From: Leptospira sp. WS4.C2
GTDB taxonomy: Bacteria; Spirochaetota; Leptospiria; Leptospirales; Leptospiraceae
Direction: 5' to 3'
DNA length: 64,000 nt
Assembly: GCF_040833985.1 (NCBI RefSeq)
Contig: NZ_CP162139.1
Span: forward strand, 558,001 to 622,000
Numbering within the stretch: position 1 is the stretch's first letter; the number at the start of each line of letters is the position of its first letter. The notes below the pieces were generated by a model. It did not search any database. It saw only the letters and a list, made by a program, of their open reading frames with translations, and was not told the DNA's origin. Positions 61,900 to 64,000 of this stretch are shown here, piece after piece. Both the position numbers and the translations under genes were made by a program.

Positions 61900-64000
61900 A
61901 TGTCGGCACCTTCTCCCAAATACCTTTGTCCCCACTGCCAAAAGGCATCTCGGTTACCAGAACCAATTCCCAAGGAAGGTAAATTCCAGCTAACATGCGC
62001 TCATTGCAAAGAAAAGGTAATTCTTAATTTTTCTGACTATCGTTTTGAAATTTTACACGTAGTTCCGAAAGAACCAGAGATATCTGATGGTTCCCAGTCC
62101 TTCCAACCTTTTAAAATCCCAACGCAACCCATAACCAAACCAAATTCCTTCAAGGAAAGATCGGAAACAAAAGCAAAGCCATTTTGGGAACGAAAGGTAG
62201 TTTTTGAAAGGGAACGAGAACCTGAAGTTCGGACATTCAAACCCAAACCCTTAAAACAAAGACTCTCCACTGGGAGAGGAAAGTCGCAAACATTCTCCTA
62301 TGTGAAACTTGCGTTTACTATAACTTCGATTTGTTTATTTTTATTTATCCTTGGGTTTTCTTACTTTGTGGCGGGAGTACTTGCGACAAAAAAAGAAGTG
62401 CCTATATACTTGGAGTCTCTTTCTAAAAATATTCCTACAAAAATTCTGGATCGTCATGGACAAATGGTGAGTGAAATTTTTCAAAAACGAACTTCCACCT
62501 TACATTTACAAGACTATCCCGAAGATATGATTTCAATTCTTTTGAATATAGAAGATCAAAAGTTTTTCTTTCATGGTGGAATTGATTATTCCGCAATCCT
62601 TCGTGCTTTTTTTAAAAATATCATCAACCTAAGTTATAAACAAGGGGCCTCTACCATCACACAACAGTTAGCAAGAATTATTTTGGATGATCGGCGCAAA
62701 AGTTTGAACAGAAAGTGGAGAGAAGCACAACTCGCATTTGCTCTCGAATCGGTTTTAACAAAAGAACAAATTCTCGAAACTTATATGAATCATGTGTATT
62801 TGGGACATGGTGCTTTTGGATTTGGGGAAGGAATTAAATTTTATTTTCAGAAAAATCCGATGGAATTGAGTAAAGAGGAAATGGTGCTATTAGCATCTCT
62901 TCCTTCAGCTCCGAATAAATACTCTCCACTAAAAAACCCAGAAGATTCCTATACTCGAGTTCGCGCCATCTTACAAATGTTTCGGAATCGTGGCATCTAT
63001 CCTAATTTAGACCGGGATAAGTTTGTTAGTTTCTATCATAACCTTTCTACTCGTTCTCCCAACGAAACAGTTTTTGGATCAAGACAAGACATCGCTCCCT
63101 ATGTAACAGAACATGTTCGCGGAATTTTATCTTCATTAGAAGGAGATAAAAATATTTACGAAAGTGGTGGATATACTGTGGAAACCACCTTGGATCGTGG
63201 GGCACAGGAACTGATTGGTCCCATGGTTCGTGAGTATCTTTCGAAAACTAGGAAGTCTGGAAAAATTCAAAAAAAACGAATCCGATTGAAACCGGAGTCG
63301 CCCATGGATTTAGCATTTCGTCAAAAAATGGAAGAGGTAACCATCTTAAACGAAATGGTTTGGAATACTGACAGTTTGGATTCTGAAAAAGATACAAGCA
63401 CTGTCCAAGCAGCCATTGTCGGAATACAACCAAACACAGGTCAGGTGTTATTTATTCATGGGGGTGAGGAATTTAACTCACAAAACCAGTTCAATCGGGC
63501 CACACAGATGCGTAGGCAAACGGGAAGTTCCATCAAGGCAGTGTTATATGCCTCGGCAATCGATGCTGGTGTGATCCAAGCCGGAACAAGAATTCTAGAC
63601 GCTCCCTTGTACTACCGTGGTGGGGGAGGAAAGGAATGGGCTCCTGAAAACTTGGGTGGAAGTTTTGATGGAGAGATTTCCCTTCGTACAGCCCTTGTGA
63701 AATCAAAAAACACAGCAGCAGTCCAAGTTGCGGAGCGATTGGGAAGTGCTGGCATTGAACGTTATTTTACAAAGTATTTTTTCCCGAACGATGCTGAAAA
63801 GAAAGCTCGCTATCGAGGTGATTTGTCGTTGGCACTCGGAACCTTAGAGATCTCACCACTAGAGATGGCTTCTGCCTTTACAGGTTTTGTAAACCAGGGG
63901 ACAGTAAAACGTCCCTACCTCATCCAAAGGATTACAAATGCAAAGGGTGCAGTTCTCTATGAAGCAGGTGGGACAGACGAGTTTAAATTAAAATTACCAC
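61900..64000 (+). CDS. Class A penicillin-binding protein with N-terminal zinc ribbon (cut by window edge)
   Basis: A bifunctional peptidoglycan synthase, 700 residues visible and still open at the edge. The ATG at 61900 follows GGGAGAACCT. Residues 8-30 hold a zinc ribbon (CPHC and CAHC), then a basic, disordered cytoplasmic part and a membrane helix (about 142-165). The GT51 glycosyltransferase has IEDQKFFFHGGIDY and GASTITQQLARI. The transpeptidase has the nucleophile Ser543 in GSSIK and SxN in KSKNTAA; the KTG motif lies beyond the window. The fused zinc ribbon is not standard for PBP1A. Confidence 0.9.
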   Translation, partial: MSAPSPKYLCPHCQKASRLPEPIPKEGKFQLTCAHCKEKVILNFSDYRFEILHVVPKEPEISDGSQSFQPFKIPTQPITKPNSFKERSETKAKPFWERKVVFEREREPEVRTFKPKPLKQRLSTGRGKSQTFSYVKLAFTITSICLFLFILGFSYFVAGVLATKKEVPIYLESLSKNIPTKILDRHGQMVSEIFQKRTSTLHLQDYPEDMISILLNIEDQKFFFHGGIDYSAILRAFFKNIINLSYKQGASTITQQLARIILDDRRKSLNRKWREAQLAFALESVLTKEQILETYMNHVYLGHGAFGFGEGIKFYFQKNPMELSKEEMVLLASLPSAPNKYSPLKNPEDSYTRVRAILQMFRNRGIYPNLDRDKFVSFYHNLSTRSPNETVFGSRQDIAPYVTEHVRGILSSLEGDKNIYESGGYTVETTLDRGAQELIGPMVREYLSKTRKSGKIQKKRIRLKPESPMDLAFRQKMEEVTILNEMVWNTDSLDSEKDTSTVQAAIVGIQPNTGQVLFIHGGEEFNSQNQFNRATQMRRQTGSSIKAVLYASAIDAGVIQAGTRILDAPLYYRGGGGKEWAPENLGGSFDGEISLRTALVKSKNTAAVQVAERLGSAGIERYFTKYFFPNDAEKKARYRGDLSLALGTLEISPLEMASAFTGFVNQGTVKRPYLIQRITNAKGAVLYEAGGTDEFKLKLP

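Noticed and set aside
1..64000. tRNA, rRNA, CRISPR arrays, riboswitches
   Set aside because: I looked for cloverleaf-like GC-rich segments, rRNA-like runs and regularly spaced repeats and found none I could support.

Overview
This window reads as a piece of a Leptospira chromosome. The coding DNA is AT-rich, and many secreted proteins carry spirochaete-type lipoboxes with Ser, Gly or Asn before the Cys. There is a lipoprotein with the Leptospira-typical DUF1554 domain, a 7TMR-DISM receptor, and many PAS/GAF/HAMP signalling proteins. The signalling and accessory content resembles the saprophytic group (L. biflexa-like) more than the pathogens. That placement is inference from gene content, not from a search.

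Layout. 0-9.8 kb: the start of polyphosphate kinase (reverse, cut by the left edge), fliD with a coupled unknown gene, a HAD phosphatase, a methyltransferase, dapF, an acyltransferase and small envelope proteins. 9.8-16.5 kb: an adenylate cyclase, an MFS symporter, a SpoIIE-type phosphatase and a PAS chemoreceptor. 16.5-20.1 kb: an OsmC protein, a membrane protein, and a thiolase/3-hydroxyacyl-CoA dehydrogenase operon. 20.1-23.4 kb: an accessory patch with a GC-rich hairpin repeat, an IS110-family element with a recognisable bridge RNA, a two-lipoprotein operon whose first gene has an in-frame stop, and another structured repeat. 23.4-29.4 kb: DUF2721, crotonase, DusC, a ThDP enzyme and an FAD dehydrogenase. 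29.4-30.3 kb: a long AT-rich gap with possible gene relics. 30.3-37.2 kb: a second chemoreceptor, a large repeat protein, an FMN reductase, and a DUF1554 lipoprotein followed by a frameshifted relic of another. 37.2-43.1 kb: a PadR operon behind a 26-bp perfect palindrome, an NMT1-like/histidine kinase fusion, and a divergent MarR/metallo-hydrolase pair with two matching operators. 43.4-47.2 kb: AlkC, a second lipoprotein pair, an esterase and an SDR. 47.2-51.7 kb: a reverse operon of an M23 peptidase, ankyrin protein and two cyclic-nucleotide-binding proteins. 51.7-58.5 kb: a membrane HTH regulator, a Ser-rich lipoprotein, and a two-gene cyclase operon in which one cyclase domain is degenerate. 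58.6-64 kb: radical-SAM and nucleosidase genes, glutathione peroxidase, a ChaN-like protein and the start of a class A PBP with a zinc ribbon.

Two results stand out. First, the noncoding left part of the IS110 element folds into the two-loop architecture of a bridge RNA, and all four predicted guide segments match the DNA at the element's two ends. This gives predicted boundaries of about 20353 and 21830 with an AG core. Second, a membrane GAF receptor with a cyclase domain lacking nearly all catalytic residues overlaps by ATGA with an apparently active GAF-cyclase. This suggests a regulatory pseudocyclase/cyclase pair, in a window that also holds a third cyclase and two cNMP-binding effectors.

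No rRNA, tRNA or CRISPR array was recognised. All functions are assigned from motifs read by eye, and no database search was run.
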